Positions 55,806 to 64,000 of a DNA stretch of 64,000 nt are shown here, in pieces. The stretch lies in the NCBI GenBank assembly GCA_963726405.1, contig CAVSCF010000007.1:1-64000 (forward strand), written 5' to 3'. Both the position numbers and the translations under genes were made by a program. This DNA comes from JAOUJD01 sp963726405. Its GTDB lineage: Bacteria; Pseudomonadota; Gammaproteobacteria; Burkholderiales; Burkholderiaceae_F. The notes beneath the pieces are model-generated. The model ran no database searches. It saw only the letters and a program-made list of their open reading frames with translations, and had not been told where the DNA came from. The number at the start of each line of letters is the position of its first letter. Position 1 is the first letter of the stretch.

Positions 55806-56359
55806 CGGCGGATCCGCGGACGGTTCAGGCGGGCGCGCGGCGCGTACTTCTGGCGACCGCGGTTCGGCGTCTCGGGCATCGCCAACTGCCGCTTGAGCTT
55901 GTTGATCTCCTCGGACAGTTCATCGACGCTCGGGCCGGGCTTGTAGCGACGCTGGAAGCGGTGCGACTGCCAGCTGTCGCCGGCGCCTTCCCACGAGTAG
56001 TCGCTCGCCCCGCTCGTCGCGGTCGACGTTGCCGACGCGGACGTCGAGGCCGACCCGTCCTCCAGGGTGCTGTTGAGTGCGTTGGCTGTCCCGTCGAGGC
56101 CCGTCTTCAGACCGGAAACGCCCTCCTGGACCGAGGTCTCGATCGACCGCGCCATGTCCCGCGCCTGCTCCTGCAGCTTCTTCAGTTCGGCCACTTCCAT
56201 CTCGCGGTTGATGTCGGCCTTGACCTGGGCGACGTAGCGCTGCGCCTTGCCGGCCCACTCGCCCACCGTGCGTGCAACCTTCGGCAACCTCTCAGGGCCG
56301 AGCACGACCAGCGCCACGGCGCCGATCAACGCAAGTTCACTGAAACTGAAGTCAAACAT
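55802..56359 (-). CDS. tatB: Sec-independent protein translocase subunit TatB
   Basis: A 185-residue protein with one N-terminal helix (FSELALIGAVALVVLGPERLP), then an amphipathic helix and a long charged tail. The Glu in helix 1 and the GPERLP hinge are typical for TatB rather than TatA. The C-terminal part has a Ser/Ala/Thr-rich low-complexity run and a basic end. It overlaps tatC by four bases. Confidence 0.95.
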   Translation of the reverse strand: MFDFSFSELALIGAVALVVLGPERLPKVARTVGEWAGKAQRYVAQVKADINREMEVAELKKLQEQARDMARSIETSVQEGVSGLKTGLDGTANALNSTLEDGSASTSASATSTATSGASDYSWEGAGDSWQSHRFQRRYKPGPSVDELSEEINKLKRQLAMPETPNRGRQKYAPRARLNRPRIRR

Positions 56360-56428
56360 GCCGATACGCCAGCGCGCCGGCGTCGGACCTTGAGCCCAAC
56401 GCCGCGGCCGCGTCGGTCAACTTGGGAA

Positions 56429-56656
56429 TCAGGACTTCTCTTTGGCCTGGACGTCGATCGTCTGGCCGGGAACCTGCTTGGGTTTTTCGGCCGTCGTGCT
56501 GTTGGCGACCTCGTCAGATCCCTCTTTCATGCCTTCCTTGAAGCCCTTGATCGCGCCGCCGAGATCCTTGCCCATGTTCTTCAGCTTCGCCGTCCCGAAC
56601 ACCAGGATGACGACGAGCAGGACGATCAGCCAATGCCAAATCGAAAACGAACCCAT
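56429..56656 (-). CDS. tatA: Sec-independent protein translocase subunit TatA
   Basis: A 75-residue pore-forming component: short N-terminus, one helix (IWHWLIVLLVVILVF), FGTAKL hinge, amphipathic helix with KNMGKDLGGAIKGFKEGM and a charged tail. Length is typical. It follows hinT by 9 bp and precedes tatB. Confidence 0.95.
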   Translation of the reverse strand: MGSFSIWHWLIVLLVVILVFGTAKLKNMGKDLGGAIKGFKEGMKEGSDEVANSTTAEKPKQVPGQTIDVQAKEKS

Positions 56657-56665
56657 CTGAGACTC

Positions 56666-57004
56666 CTACAGACGTTTCCACGGGCGGGGGCCGCCCAGGA
56701 TGTGGATGTGCAAGTGAAACACCTCTTGCCCGCCGTCCGGGCCGTTGTTGATCACAACGCGAAAGCCGTTTTCGCAGCCTTGTTCTTTCGCGAGGCGAGG
56801 CGCAAGACCGATCATTTTACCGAATAGCGCCTCGTGCTCCGACCCCGAGTCAATCAGGGAATCGAGGTGCTTTTTGGGGATCATCAGGAGGTGAACCGGG
56901 GCCGCCGGGTGGATGTCGTGAAAGGTCACGACGTCGTCGTCCTCGTAGACCTTCTTGCTCGGAATCTCGCCTTTCGCGATCCGGCAGAACAGGCATCCGC
57001 TCAT
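56666..57004 (-). CDS. hinT: HIT family purine nucleoside phosphoramidase HinT
   Basis: A 112-residue histidine-triad hydrolase. The signature HLHIHIL (HxHxHxx) near residues 97-103 gives the catalytic histidine, and CRIAKGEIPSKKVYEDD is the usual N-terminal region. It hydrolyses adenosine phosphoramidates. A strong GGAGG site precedes the ATG. It lies between hisE and tatA, as in many betaproteobacteria. Confidence 0.94.
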   Translation of the reverse strand: MSGCLFCRIAKGEIPSKKVYEDDDVVTFHDIHPAAPVHLLMIPKKHLDSLIDSGSEHEALFGKMIGLAPRLAKEQGCENGFRVVINNGPDGGQEVFHLHIHILGGPRPWKRL

Positions 57005-57028
57005 CGAGCCTCCTTCATTGACGTCCCC

Positions 57029-57367
57029 TCAACCGCCTTCCCGTTCGCGCGCCTTGCGCAGCGCCTTTTCCTCGATGCCGGACGTCCCGGCGCGCCGCTG
57101 CAGTTCCGCCAGCACATCCTCCGGCCGCAGCCCGTAGTGCGACAGCATGATCATGCAGTGGAACCACAGGTCCGCCGTCTCGCCCACGATCCGGGCAGGA
57201 ACGCCATCCTTGGCCGCCATGACGGCCTCCGTGGCTTCCTCGCCGATCTTCTTGAGGATCGCGTCGTCGCCCTTGGCGAACAGCCGGGCGACGTAAGACG
57301 CCTCCGCGTCGCCGCCCTTGCGGGAGTCGATGACGTCGGCCAGCTGCTTCAGGATTGCGTCGCTCAT
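57029..57367 (-). CDS. hisE: phosphoribosyl-ATP pyrophosphatase
   Basis: A 112-residue all-helical MazG-like enzyme that hydrolyses phosphoribosyl-ATP to phosphoribosyl-AMP, step two of histidine synthesis. Metal-binding EEATEAVMAAK and ETADLWFH helices are present. I use the ATG at 57367; an overlapping GTG at 57388 (GTGA with the hisI stop) would add seven residues and would fit the coupled style of this operon. Confidence 0.93.
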   Translation of the reverse strand: MSDAILKQLADVIDSRKGGDAEASYVARLFAKGDDAILKKIGEEATEAVMAAKDGVPARIVGETADLWFHCMIMLSHYGLRPEDVLAELQRRAGTSGIEEKALRKAREREGG

Positions 57368-57384
57368 CGCGCCACGTCGTTCGG

Positions 57385-57786
57385 TCACTTCCGGTAGATC
57401 AGTTCGGGGTCCTTCAGCACGGGGTCGACGGCTTCCCAGCGCCCGCCTTCGAGGCGCTGGTAAAAGCAGCTCTCACGCCCGGTATGACAGGCAATACCCC
57501 CGGCCTGTTCAACAGCGTACAGGACCGCATCGCCATCGCAGTCGAGGCGGACCTCGGTCACCTTCTGCCGGTGGCCGGACTCCTCGCCCTTGCGCCACAG
57601 CCGCTGCCTGGAACGTGACCAGTACACGGCCTGGCCAGACGCGGCCGTTTCAGCCAGTGCGTCCCGGTTCGCCCACGCGAGCATCAGCACCCGGCCGCTG
57701 GCCGCATCCTGGGCGATCACGGCGACGAGGCCCTCGCGGTCGAAACGGACCGCGTCGAGCCAGCCGGCGGAGGACGACGACGTCAT
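57385..57786 (-). CDS. hisI: phosphoribosyl-AMP cyclohydrolase
   Basis: A 133-residue zinc enzyme opening the purine ring of phosphoribosyl-AMP, step three of histidine synthesis. Zinc-site residues are in RLDCDGDAVLY and GGIACHTGRESCFYQ. It is a separate protein from HisE, as usual in betaproteobacteria. The start overlaps the hisF stop by four bases. Confidence 0.95.
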   Translation of the reverse strand: MTSSSSAGWLDAVRFDREGLVAVIAQDAASGRVLMLAWANRDALAETAASGQAVYWSRSRQRLWRKGEESGHRQKVTEVRLDCDGDAVLYAVEQAGGIACHTGRESCFYQRLEGGRWEAVDPVLKDPELIYRK

Positions 57787-58559
57787 GCCTCGCCGCGCAT
57801 CAGGATGCCCTGCTGCGCCATGAACGCCTTGGCCTGGCCGACGGTGAATTCCCCGTAATGGAAGATCGACGCCGCCAGCACCGCATCGGCCCGCCCCTTG
57901 GACACGCCGTCCGCAAGGTGCTGCAGGGTGCCGACTCCGCCGGACGCGATCACGGGCACCGGCACCGCGTCAGCGACCGCGCGCGTGAGCTCGAGATCGA
58001 ATCCCTGCTTGGTGCCGTCGCGATCCATGCTGGTCAGCAGGATCTCGCCGGCCCCGAGATCGGAGACCCGGCGCGCCCAGGCGATCGCATCGAGCCCGGT
58101 CGGCGTGCGCCCACCGTGCGTGTAGACCTCCCAGCCCTTCGAGGCATCGTCCGACTGGCGCCGGCGCGCGTCGACGGCGACGACGATGCACTGCGAGCCG
58201 AAGCGTCCGCTGGCGTCCGCCACCAGCTGCGGGTTCTGCACGGCCGCGGTGTTGATCGAGATCTTGTCGGCGCCCGCGTTCAGCAGTCGCCGCACGTCCT
58301 CCACCTTGCGCACGCCGCCGCCCACCGTCAGCGGGATGAAGACCTGCTCGGCGACCGCCTCGATCACGTGCAGGATGATGTCGCGCTGATCGGAGCTCGC
58401 CGTGATGTCGAGGAACGTCAGCTCGTCGGCGCCCTGGTCGTCGTAGCGGCGGGCGATCTCCACCGGGTCACCGGCGTCGCGCAGGCTGACGAAGTTGACG
58501 CCCTTGACGACGCGACCCGCGGTGACGTCGAGGCAGGGAATGATGCGTTTGGCGAGCAT
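57783..58559 (-). CDS. hisF: imidazole glycerol phosphate synthase cyclase subunit
   Basis: A 258-residue TIM barrel that with HisH forms imidazole glycerol phosphate and AICAR. The two catalytic aspartates fall in IIPCLDVTAGRVVKG (about residue 11) and VAVDARRRQ (about 130). Phosphate-binding VIASGGVG and NTAAVQNP segments are intact. It starts 69 bp after hisA. Confidence 0.96.
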   Translation of the reverse strand: MLAKRIIPCLDVTAGRVVKGVNFVSLRDAGDPVEIARRYDDQGADELTFLDITASSDQRDIILHVIEAVAEQVFIPLTVGGGVRKVEDVRRLLNAGADKISINTAAVQNPQLVADASGRFGSQCIVVAVDARRRQSDDASKGWEVYTHGGRTPTGLDAIAWARRVSDLGAGEILLTSMDRDGTKQGFDLELTRAVADAVPVPVIASGGVGTLQHLADGVSKGRADAVLAASIFHYGEFTVGQAKAFMAQQGILMRGEA

Positions 58560-58628
58560 GGCGGCGCGGCTGGAAACAGCGTGCAGGATAGTCGAAGCGA
58601 GGCCGCCGCCGCCCCGGCGACCCGGCGA

Positions 58629-59372
58629 TCAGGCGCCGAGTTCGTCGGCCCGATCCTGCGCCGCCTTGAAGTCAATGGCGCCCTCGTACAGGGAGCGTCC
58701 CAGAATGGCCGCCTCGATGCCTTCGGACTCGACGGCGCACAGCTGATCGATGTCCTTCATGCTGGCGATGCCGCCGCTGGCGATGATGGGAATCTTCACG
58801 TGGCGGGCCAGCTCGACCGTCGCCTCGATGTTCACGCCGGACATCATCCCGTCGCGCCCGATATCGGTGTAAAGGATCGCCTCTGCGCCGTAGTCCTCGA
58901 ACTTCTTCCCGAGGTCCGTCACGTCGTGCCCGGTCAGCTTGCTCCAGCCGTCGGTCGCAACCTTCCCGCCCTTGGCATCCAGCGCCACGATCACGTGGCC
59001 CCCGAATGCGGTGCAGGCGTCGCGCAGGAAGCCTGGGTTCTTCACCGCGGCGGTCCCGATCACGATGAAGCTCACGCCGTCGTCGATGTAGCGCTCGATG
59101 ATGTCGAGGTCGCGAATGCCGCCGCCGAGCTGGACCGGCAGATCCTCGCCGACCGCCTTGATGATCCTGCGGATGACAGGCTCGTTCACCGGGATGCCGG
59201 AGCGCGCCCCGTTCAGGTCCACGATGTGCAGCCGCCGCGCACCCTGTGCCAGCCAGTGGCGCGCCATCGCGACGGGATCGTCGGAGAACACGGTCACGTT
59301 CTTGTCCATGTCGCCTTGCCGCAGGCGGACACAGTGACCGTCTTTGATGTCGATAGCCGGGATCAGGAGCAT
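58629..59372 (-). CDS. hisA: phosphoribosylformimino-5-aminoimidazole carboxamide ribotide isomerase
   Basis: A 247-residue TIM-barrel isomerase (ProFAR isomerase), step four of histidine synthesis. Catalytic residues are in IPAIDIKDGHCVRL (Asp about 8) and ILYTDIGRDGMMSG (Asp about 130). I start at the ATG with AGGA-like sequence in front (GGAGCAT region); the in-frame upstream stretch is Ser/Arg-rich and not family-like. A 98-bp gap separates it from hisH. Confidence 0.95.
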   Translation of the reverse strand: MLLIPAIDIKDGHCVRLRQGDMDKNVTVFSDDPVAMARHWLAQGARRLHIVDLNGARSGIPVNEPVIRRIIKAVGEDLPVQLGGGIRDLDIIERYIDDGVSFIVIGTAAVKNPGFLRDACTAFGGHVIVALDAKGGKVATDGWSKLTGHDVTDLGKKFEDYGAEAILYTDIGRDGMMSGVNIEATVELARHVKIPIIASGGIASMKDIDQLCAVESEGIEAAILGRSLYEGAIDFKAAQDRADELGA

Positions 59373-59470
59373 GCCGATGGACCCGCGTGCGGTGTCAGGT
59401 CGTGAGTGGGAAGAGAGCGAAGAGGGAGGACGTTGGAGACGATGCGGAGGCGACGGCCGCCTCGACACGA

Positions 59471-60103
59471 TCAGGGATTCCAGCGCGTGAAATTCTCGTA
59501 GATGCGCAGACCGGCTGCTGAGCTCTTTTCCGGGTGAAACTGGGTCGCGAAAATATTATCGCTCGCGACCACGCAGGTAAAGGATGTTCCGTAAGTGCTT
59601 TCGCCCGCCGAAATCCGGCGATCGGCCGGCACGACGTAGTAACTGTGCACGAAGTAGAACCAGCTGTCGTCGGGAATACCGTCCCAAAGCGGGTGTTTCT
59701 GCGTCTGCGTGACACGATTCCAGCCCATGTGCGGCACTTTGAGCCGCTGGCCGTCCGGAAGGCGCATCGCCTGGTCATGAAAACGGACGACGGACCCCGC
59801 GAACAGGCCAAGGCCTGGCGTATCGCCCTCCTCGCTGCGTTCGAACAGCATCTGTTCGCCGATGCACACCGCGAGAAGCGGCTTCGTGGCGGCCACCTCG
59901 CGGACGGTTTCGGCCAGGCCGTATTCCTTCAGGTAGCGCATGCAGTCCGGCATCGCGCCCTGCCCGGGGAACACGACGCGGTCGGCCGTGCGAATCGTCG
60001 CCGCGTCCGATGTAATCGTCACCGTCGCTTTCGGGGCCACGTGCTCGATCGCCTTGGCGACCGAGCGCAGATTGCCCATCCCGAAGTCAACGATGGCAAT
60101 CAT
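59471..60103 (-). CDS. hisH: imidazole glycerol phosphate synthase glutaminase subunit
   Basis: A 210-residue class I glutamine amidotransferase that feeds ammonia to HisF. The catalytic Cys is C80 in LLAVCIGEQML (Ile where many enzymes have Leu), with the His-Glu pair in ATQFHPEKS. The oxyanion strand motif GQGAMPDC is present. Length is typical. A 131-bp gap with a palindromic repeat separates it from hisB upstream. Confidence 0.95.
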   Translation of the reverse strand: MIAIVDFGMGNLRSVAKAIEHVAPKATVTITSDAATIRTADRVVFPGQGAMPDCMRYLKEYGLAETVREVAATKPLLAVCIGEQMLFERSEEGDTPGLGLFAGSVVRFHDQAMRLPDGQRLKVPHMGWNRVTQTQKHPLWDGIPDDSWFYFVHSYYVVPADRRISAGESTYGTSFTCVVASDNIFATQFHPEKSSAAGLRIYENFTRWNP

Positions 60104-60110
60104 TACGGAG

Positions 60111-60157
60111 CGCTTTGCGTGTACGCGACGCTTCGCGTCGCACGTGCACGCAAAGCG
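60111..60157. repeat. REP-like palindrome C (hisB-hisH intergenic)
   Basis: Inverted repeat with outer arms CGCTTTGCGTG/CACGCAAAGCG (11 bp, perfect) and inner arms CGACG/CGTCG around CTTCG. Core GTGTACGCGAC...GTCGCACGTGC matches the element after petC. It lies inside the his operon, so a hairpin here could adjust hisH expression. The remainder of the 131-bp gap shows no gene. Confidence 0.7.
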
Positions 60158-60234
60158 GTCATGTCAGAGGGCGAGCTTCGGAGCGGCCGGGCGCTCGCCC
60201 CGAGGAAAAGGCAACGAAAAGGCATCGTGCTGCC

Positions 60235-60834
60235 CTAGAGCGTTCCCTTGGTCGATGGAATCGTGCCGGCGGCGCGTGGGTCCAGCTCGACCGCCATGCG
60301 CAGGGCCCGGGCGAAGGCCTTGAACACGGTCTCGCACTGGTGATGGGCGTTGTCTCCGCGCAGGGCGTCGACGTGCAAGGTCACCAGCGCGTGGTTGACG
60401 AAGCCCTGGAAGAACTCGTGCGCGAGGTCGACGTCGAACTCGCCGATCATGGCCCGCGTGAACCGGACGTTCCAGACGAGCTCGGGTCGTCCGGAGAGGT
60501 CGACGACGACCCGCGAAAGGGCCTCGTCGAGCGGGACGTAGGCGTGGCCGTAGCGCCGGACACCGGACTTGTCGCCCACCGCCTGCGCGAACGCCTGCCC
60601 GAGGGTGATGCCGACATCCTCCACCGTGTGATGGCCGTCGATATGCAGGTCGCCCTGCGCCCGCACCACGAGGTCGATCAGACCGTGACGCGCGATCTGC
60701 TCCAGCATGTGGTCGAAGAAGCCGATACCGGTCGCGAGTTCCGAGCGACCCGTGCCGTCCAGGTCGACGGCGACGCGGATCTGCGTTTCCTTCGTGTTGC
60801 GAACCACCTCGGCACGGCGGGAAGCTGGGGTCAT
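60235..60834 (-). CDS. hisB: imidazoleglycerol-phosphate dehydratase
   Basis: A 199-residue Mn-dependent dehydratase, step six of histidine synthesis. Metal-binding histidines are in GIGFFDHMLEQIARHG, HHTVEDVGI and DNAHHQCETVFKAFARAL. It is monofunctional, without the histidinol-phosphatase domain of the enterobacterial HisB. Start overlaps the hisC stop by four bases. Confidence 0.96.
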   Translation of the reverse strand: MTPASRRAEVVRNTKETQIRVAVDLDGTGRSELATGIGFFDHMLEQIARHGLIDLVVRAQGDLHIDGHHTVEDVGITLGQAFAQAVGDKSGVRRYGHAYVPLDEALSRVVVDLSGRPELVWNVRFTRAMIGEFDVDLAHEFFQGFVNHALVTLHVDALRGDNAHHQCETVFKAFARALRMAVELDPRAAGTIPSTKGTL

Positions 60835-61916
60835 TGTGGATTTCCGATGACGGCGCGCAGCGCCTTGATGAACGCCTGGTTCTCGGCGGCGGTTCCGACC
60901 GTGACGCGCAGGCATCCATCGAGCAGCGGATCCATGTGCGAGACGTTCTTGATCAGTATGCCCCGCTCCTTCAGCGCCGCGAACACGCGATCGGCCCTTT
61001 CGACGCGGAAGAGGATGAAGTTGGCCGACGACGGAAACGCGACGACACCCGGGACGTCGGCCAGCGCCGCAGCCAGCCGGGTCCGTTCGGCCCGCAGCGT
61101 GGCGGCCTGCGCATCGAGGATCGCCAGGTTCTCGAGCATCAGTTCGGCCGCGGCCAGCGTGAGGACGTTGACGTTGTAAGGCGGGCGGACCTTGTCGAAC
61201 TGCGCGATCCAGTCCGGATGGCCGGCCATGTAGCCGAGGCGGATGCCGGCCAGGCCGAGCTTGGACATCGTCCGGAGGACCAGCAGGTTGCCCAGGCGCG
61301 GCAACTGCGGCATCCAGGTGTCCTGCGCAAATGGCAGGTAGGCCTCGTCGACGACGACGAGACCCGGTGCGGTGCGGATGACCTCGTCGACGACCGCGCG
61401 CTCGAAGAGATTGCCGGTCGGGTTGTTGGGGTGCGCGATGAAAACGACCGCCGGCCGGTGCTCTGCGATGGCCGCCATCAGCGCCGGCCCATCGAGCGAG
61501 AAATCCGTCCTCAGCGGTACACCGACGAAGCGGCAGCGATTGAAGCGGGCGGACAGTTCGTACATCACGAAGCCCGGCCACGGCGCCAGTACGACGGCGT
61601 CCGGTCTGGCGCAGGCCTGGATCACGAGATGGATCAGTTCGTCCGAGCCGTTGCCGAGCATCACCTGCATGCCCTCGGGTACCCCCATCGCGCGCGCCAG
61701 CCGCTCCTTGAAACCCTTGGGGTCCGGCAGCGGATAACGGTTGAGCGGCGTGCGTCCCAGCCGATTGCCGAGTTGCTGCATCAGGCCCGGCGGCAGCGGG
61801 AAGGGGTTCTCCATCGCGTCGAGCTTGATCAGCCCCGTCGCGCTCGGGACCGAATAGGCCTCGATGGCCCGCACGTCATCGCGCAGGACCGACAGATTCA
61901 GGCGTCCGGAACTCAT
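60831..61916 (-). CDS. hisC: histidinol-phosphate aminotransferase
   Basis: A 361-residue PLP aminotransferase, step seven of histidine synthesis. PLP contacts are in GNGSDELIHL, HPNNPTGN and VDEAYLPFA, and the Schiff-base Lys in RTMSKLGLAGIRLGY. Length is typical. Both ends overlap neighbours by four bases (ATGA), consistent with one coupled operon. Confidence 0.95.
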   Translation of the reverse strand: MSSGRLNLSVLRDDVRAIEAYSVPSATGLIKLDAMENPFPLPPGLMQQLGNRLGRTPLNRYPLPDPKGFKERLARAMGVPEGMQVMLGNGSDELIHLVIQACARPDAVVLAPWPGFVMYELSARFNRCRFVGVPLRTDFSLDGPALMAAIAEHRPAVVFIAHPNNPTGNLFERAVVDEVIRTAPGLVVVDEAYLPFAQDTWMPQLPRLGNLLVLRTMSKLGLAGIRLGYMAGHPDWIAQFDKVRPPYNVNVLTLAAAELMLENLAILDAQAATLRAERTRLAAALADVPGVVAFPSSANFILFRVERADRVFAALKERGILIKNVSHMDPLLDGCLRVTVGTAAENQAFIKALRAVIGNPQ

Positions 61917-63214
61917 TGCTTCCTCAACCGGTATTCGGCGCTGGCGGCGTGCGCCGGGAGTTGCTCGCCCCGCGCCAGCGTCGAGGCGACGCGCCCGAGG
62001 GTCTGCGCACCGGCCTCGGACACGCGGATCAGGCTGGTGCGCTTCTGGAAGTCGTAGACGCCAAGCGGCGACGAGAAGCGCGCGGTGCGCGCCGTGGGCA
62101 GGACGTGATTGGGACCGGCGCAATAGTCACCGAGCGCTTCGCTGGTATGCCGCCCGAGGAACAGCGCGCCCGCATGCCGGATCTTCGCCGCCCAGCGGTC
62201 CGGGTCGTCGGTGGAGATCTCGAGGTGTTCGGGCGCGATGCGGTCCGCGATCGCGCAGGCATCGTCGAGGTCGCGCGTGAGGATCAAGGCGCCGCGATTG
62301 GCGAGCGACTTCTCGATGATCGCGCGACGCGGCATGGTCGGCAGCAGCCTCGCGATCGACGCCTGGACCTTCTCGATGAACGCAGGATCCGGCGTGAGCA
62401 GGATCGATTGCGCCAGTTCGTCATGCTCGGCCTGCGAGAACAGGTCCATGGCGATCCAGTCCGGGTCGGTCCGGCCGTCGCAGATCACCAGGATCTCGCT
62501 GGGCCCCGCGATCATGTCGATGCCGACGACACCGAACACGCGGCGCTTCGCGGCAGCCACATAGGCGTTGCCCGGACCGACGATCTTGTCGACCGCCGGA
62601 ACCGTTTCGGTCCCGTAGGCGAGTGCGGCCACCGCCTGGGCGCCGCCGATGGCAAAGGCGCGCGAGACGCCGGCGAGTGCGGCGGCGGCCAGCACGAGGG
62701 GGTTGCGCCTGCCGTCCGGCGTCGGCACGACCATCACGATGTTCTCGACACCGGCGACGTGCGCGGGCAGCGCGTTCATCAGCAGCGACGACGGATAGGC
62801 CGCGAGACCTCCCGGGACGTACAGGCCGACGCTGTCGAGCGCGTTCACCCGCTGGCCGAGCTCGGTGCCGTCGTCCTCGGTGTAGGTCCAGGTCGTCGCG
62901 ACCTGATGCTCGTGGTACGCGCGGATGCGGCGCGCCGCCGTATCCAGGGCGACGCGCTGCTCGTTCGGCAGCGCCTCAAGCGCGGCCTGCATCTCGCTCG
63001 CCGGGATCTCGAGTTCAGCCACCGCAGCGACACGCATGCGGTCGAACCGGTTCGTGTATTCGAGCAGCGCCGCATCGCCACGCGCCTTCACGTCGTCGAC
63101 GATCGCGGTCGCGACCCGCTCGATCTCGCGGTCGATGGCGGTGTCGACGGCGACGAGCTCGGCGAAGTCCGCGTCGAACGTCGGCTGGCGGCTGTCGAGG
63201 ATGCGGACTTTCAT
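61913..63214 (-). CDS. hisD: histidinol dehydrogenase
   Basis: A 433-residue zinc- and NAD-dependent enzyme that carries out the last two oxidations to histidine. Typical segments are GLYVPGGLAAYPSSLLMNA, AGPSEILVI, FSQAEHDELAQ and APEHLEI, with the C-terminal zinc His in the GPNHVLPT region. Coupled to hisG and hisC by four-base overlaps. Confidence 0.96.
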   Translation of the reverse strand: MKVRILDSRQPTFDADFAELVAVDTAIDREIERVATAIVDDVKARGDAALLEYTNRFDRMRVAAVAELEIPASEMQAALEALPNEQRVALDTAARRIRAYHEHQVATTWTYTEDDGTELGQRVNALDSVGLYVPGGLAAYPSSLLMNALPAHVAGVENIVMVVPTPDGRRNPLVLAAAALAGVSRAFAIGGAQAVAALAYGTETVPAVDKIVGPGNAYVAAAKRRVFGVVGIDMIAGPSEILVICDGRTDPDWIAMDLFSQAEHDELAQSILLTPDPAFIEKVQASIARLLPTMPRRAIIEKSLANRGALILTRDLDDACAIADRIAPEHLEISTDDPDRWAAKIRHAGALFLGRHTSEALGDYCAGPNHVLPTARTARFSSPLGVYDFQKRTSLIRVSEAGAQTLGRVASTLARGEQLPAHAASAEYRLRKQ

Positions 63215-63849
63215 GCCCGCACGGCCTGCCTGAGGCGATCCACGATCGGCATCAGCGCATCGCGGTTCAGTTTCATGGACGACTGGTTGACGATCAGGCG
63301 CGAGGAGATCGGCGCGATCTCCTCGACCTCGACCAGGTTGTTCGCCTTCAGCGTGCCGCCCGACGAGACGAGGTCGACGATCACGTCGGCGAGCCCGGCC
63401 AGCGGCGCGAGTTCCATCGATCCGTACAGCTTGATGACGTCGACGTGCACGCCCTTGGCGGCGAAGTGCTCGCGCGCCGTCTGGACGTACTTCGTTGCCA
63501 CCCGCAACCGCGCACCGCGCCGGACGGCATTGGCGTAGTCGAATCCCGCCGGCACCGCCACGCACAGGCGGCAGCGCGCGATGTTGAGGTCGACCGGCTG
63601 GTAGAGCCCGGCGCCGCCGTGCTCCATCAGCACATCCTTGCCGGCCACCCCGAAATCGGCGGCGCCGTACTGAACGTAGGTCGGCACGTCGGAAGCGCGC
63701 ACGACGACGATCCGCAAGTCGGGATTCGTCGTCCCGATGATCAGCTTGCGCGAGGTCTCCGGATCCTCGAGCGGCGCGATTCCCGCCGCGGCGAGCAGCG
63801 GCCGTGTCTCGTCGAAGATGCGCCCCTTGGACAGTGCCAGCGTGATCAC
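63211..63849 (-). CDS. hisG: ATP phosphoribosyltransferase, short form
   Basis: A 212-residue catalytic subunit of the first step of histidine synthesis. The length shows the short HisGS type, which lacks the C-terminal regulatory domain and needs the HisZ partner for activity and feedback; hisZ is not in this window. Motifs are LALSKGRIFDETRP, VQYGAADFGVAGKD and the PRPP loop VDLVSSGGTLKAN. The start is GTG and overlaps the murA stop by four bases. Confidence 0.96.
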   Translation of the reverse strand: MITLALSKGRIFDETRPLLAAAGIAPLEDPETSRKLIIGTTNPDLRIVVVRASDVPTYVQYGAADFGVAGKDVLMEHGGAGLYQPVDLNIARCRLCVAVPAGFDYANAVRRGARLRVATKYVQTAREHFAAKGVHVDVIKLYGSMELAPLAGLADVIVDLVSSGGTLKANNLVEVEEIAPISSRLIVNQSSMKLNRDALMPIVDRLRQAVRA

Positions 63850-64000
63850 TTGACCCTCTCGACCTGCGCTCCGAGCGCGGCCAGCTTGGTTTCCATGTTT
63901 TCGTAACCCCGGTCGAGATGGTAAATGCGATCGACCACGGTTTCGCCTTCAGCCGCCAGCGCGGCGACGACGAGACAGGCGGATGCGCGCAAATCGGTGG
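63846..64000 (-). CDS. murA: UDP-N-acetylglucosamine 1-carboxyvinyltransferase, C-terminal end
   Basis: The last about 51 codons of murA; the rest lies beyond the right edge. Residues DLRASACLVVAALAAEGET and DRIYHLDRGYENMETKLAALGA are the characteristic C-terminus, with the catalytic-domain Arg-Asp pair of MurA. The enzyme begins peptidoglycan precursor synthesis. The TGA overlaps the hisG GTG, so murA is upstream of the his operon in the same transcription direction. Confidence 0.93.
   Translation of the reverse strand, partial: TDLRASACLVVAALAAEGETVVDRIYHLDRGYENMETKLAALGAQVERVK

Noticed and set aside
60111..60234. A small gene between hisB and hisH
   Set aside because: The 131-bp gap holds only the palindrome and short readings without a ribosome site or recognisable sequence.

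Overview
The window is a stretch of high-GC chromosome from a betaproteobacterium. The genus cannot be read from the sequence, but several gene orders are typical of the class: murA-hisGDCBHAFIE-hinT-tatABC, petABC-sspAB, hemA-prfA-prmC-grxD-ubiX and rpe-gph-trpEGDC. No insertion sequence, prophage, CRISPR array or resistance island is visible. Most of the content is core metabolism, with a few accessory transport and regulatory loci between the core blocks.

Layout, left to right. Positions 1-280 hold the promoter and leader of an rRNA operon that runs off the left edge on the minus strand. Then come a crotonase, a PAS-PAS-GAF-GGDEF-EAL c-di-GMP protein, a HemG/HemY-type protoporphyrinogen oxidase, an AcuI-like reductase, an exported SAM-methyltransferase-like protein, an amino-acid permease, a phasin-like protein, two small membrane families (DUF599, DUF4396) and an M61 aminopeptidase (0.5-12.8 kb). 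A minus-strand rpe-gph-trpEGDC-ung block follows (12.8-19.2 kb), then apaG, mltA, a DsbC-like protein, a UbiH-family hydroxylase and tRNA-Phe. At 23.3-29.5 kb there is a malY-aapJQMP amino-acid uptake operon with a divergent GntR regulator. At 30.4-37.7 kb a seven-gene operon couples a peptide-type ABC importer to an N-formylglutamate amidohydrolase and an M14 deacylase. Then come a metallo-beta-lactamase-fold protein, a lipoprotein, hemA-prfA-prmC-grxD-ubiX, a LysR regulator facing a tandem DUF1254 pair, tRNA-Thr, sspBA, the bc1 complex genes petABC, mscL, a DegS-like protease, a Sel1-repeat protein, tatCBA, hinT and the his operon. The 3' end of murA is at the right edge.

How the parts work together. 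HemA makes the first committed tetrapyrrole precursor and HemG oxidises protoporphyrinogen; haem then serves cytochromes b and c1. The Rieske protein carries a twin-arginine leader and so should use the TatABC translocase encoded nearby. PrfA and PrmC form a release factor and methylase pair. Two solute-uptake operons carry their own enzymes for processing imported amino compounds.

Two features stand out. First, six otherwise well-conserved genes (trpE, trpG, a ubiH-type gene, gntR, an isochorismatase-family gene and prmC) are each interrupted by one small indel. Five are one-base insertions, most of them next to G/C runs, and coding is intact on both sides, so consensus error is at least as likely as gene decay. 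Second, there are non-coding structures: a 51-bp direct repeat that duplicates the trpE tail just upstream of trpG, a family of at least three related intergenic palindromes, a perfect hairpin between aapJ and aapQ, and clear operator-like palindromes in front of the LysR and GntR targets.
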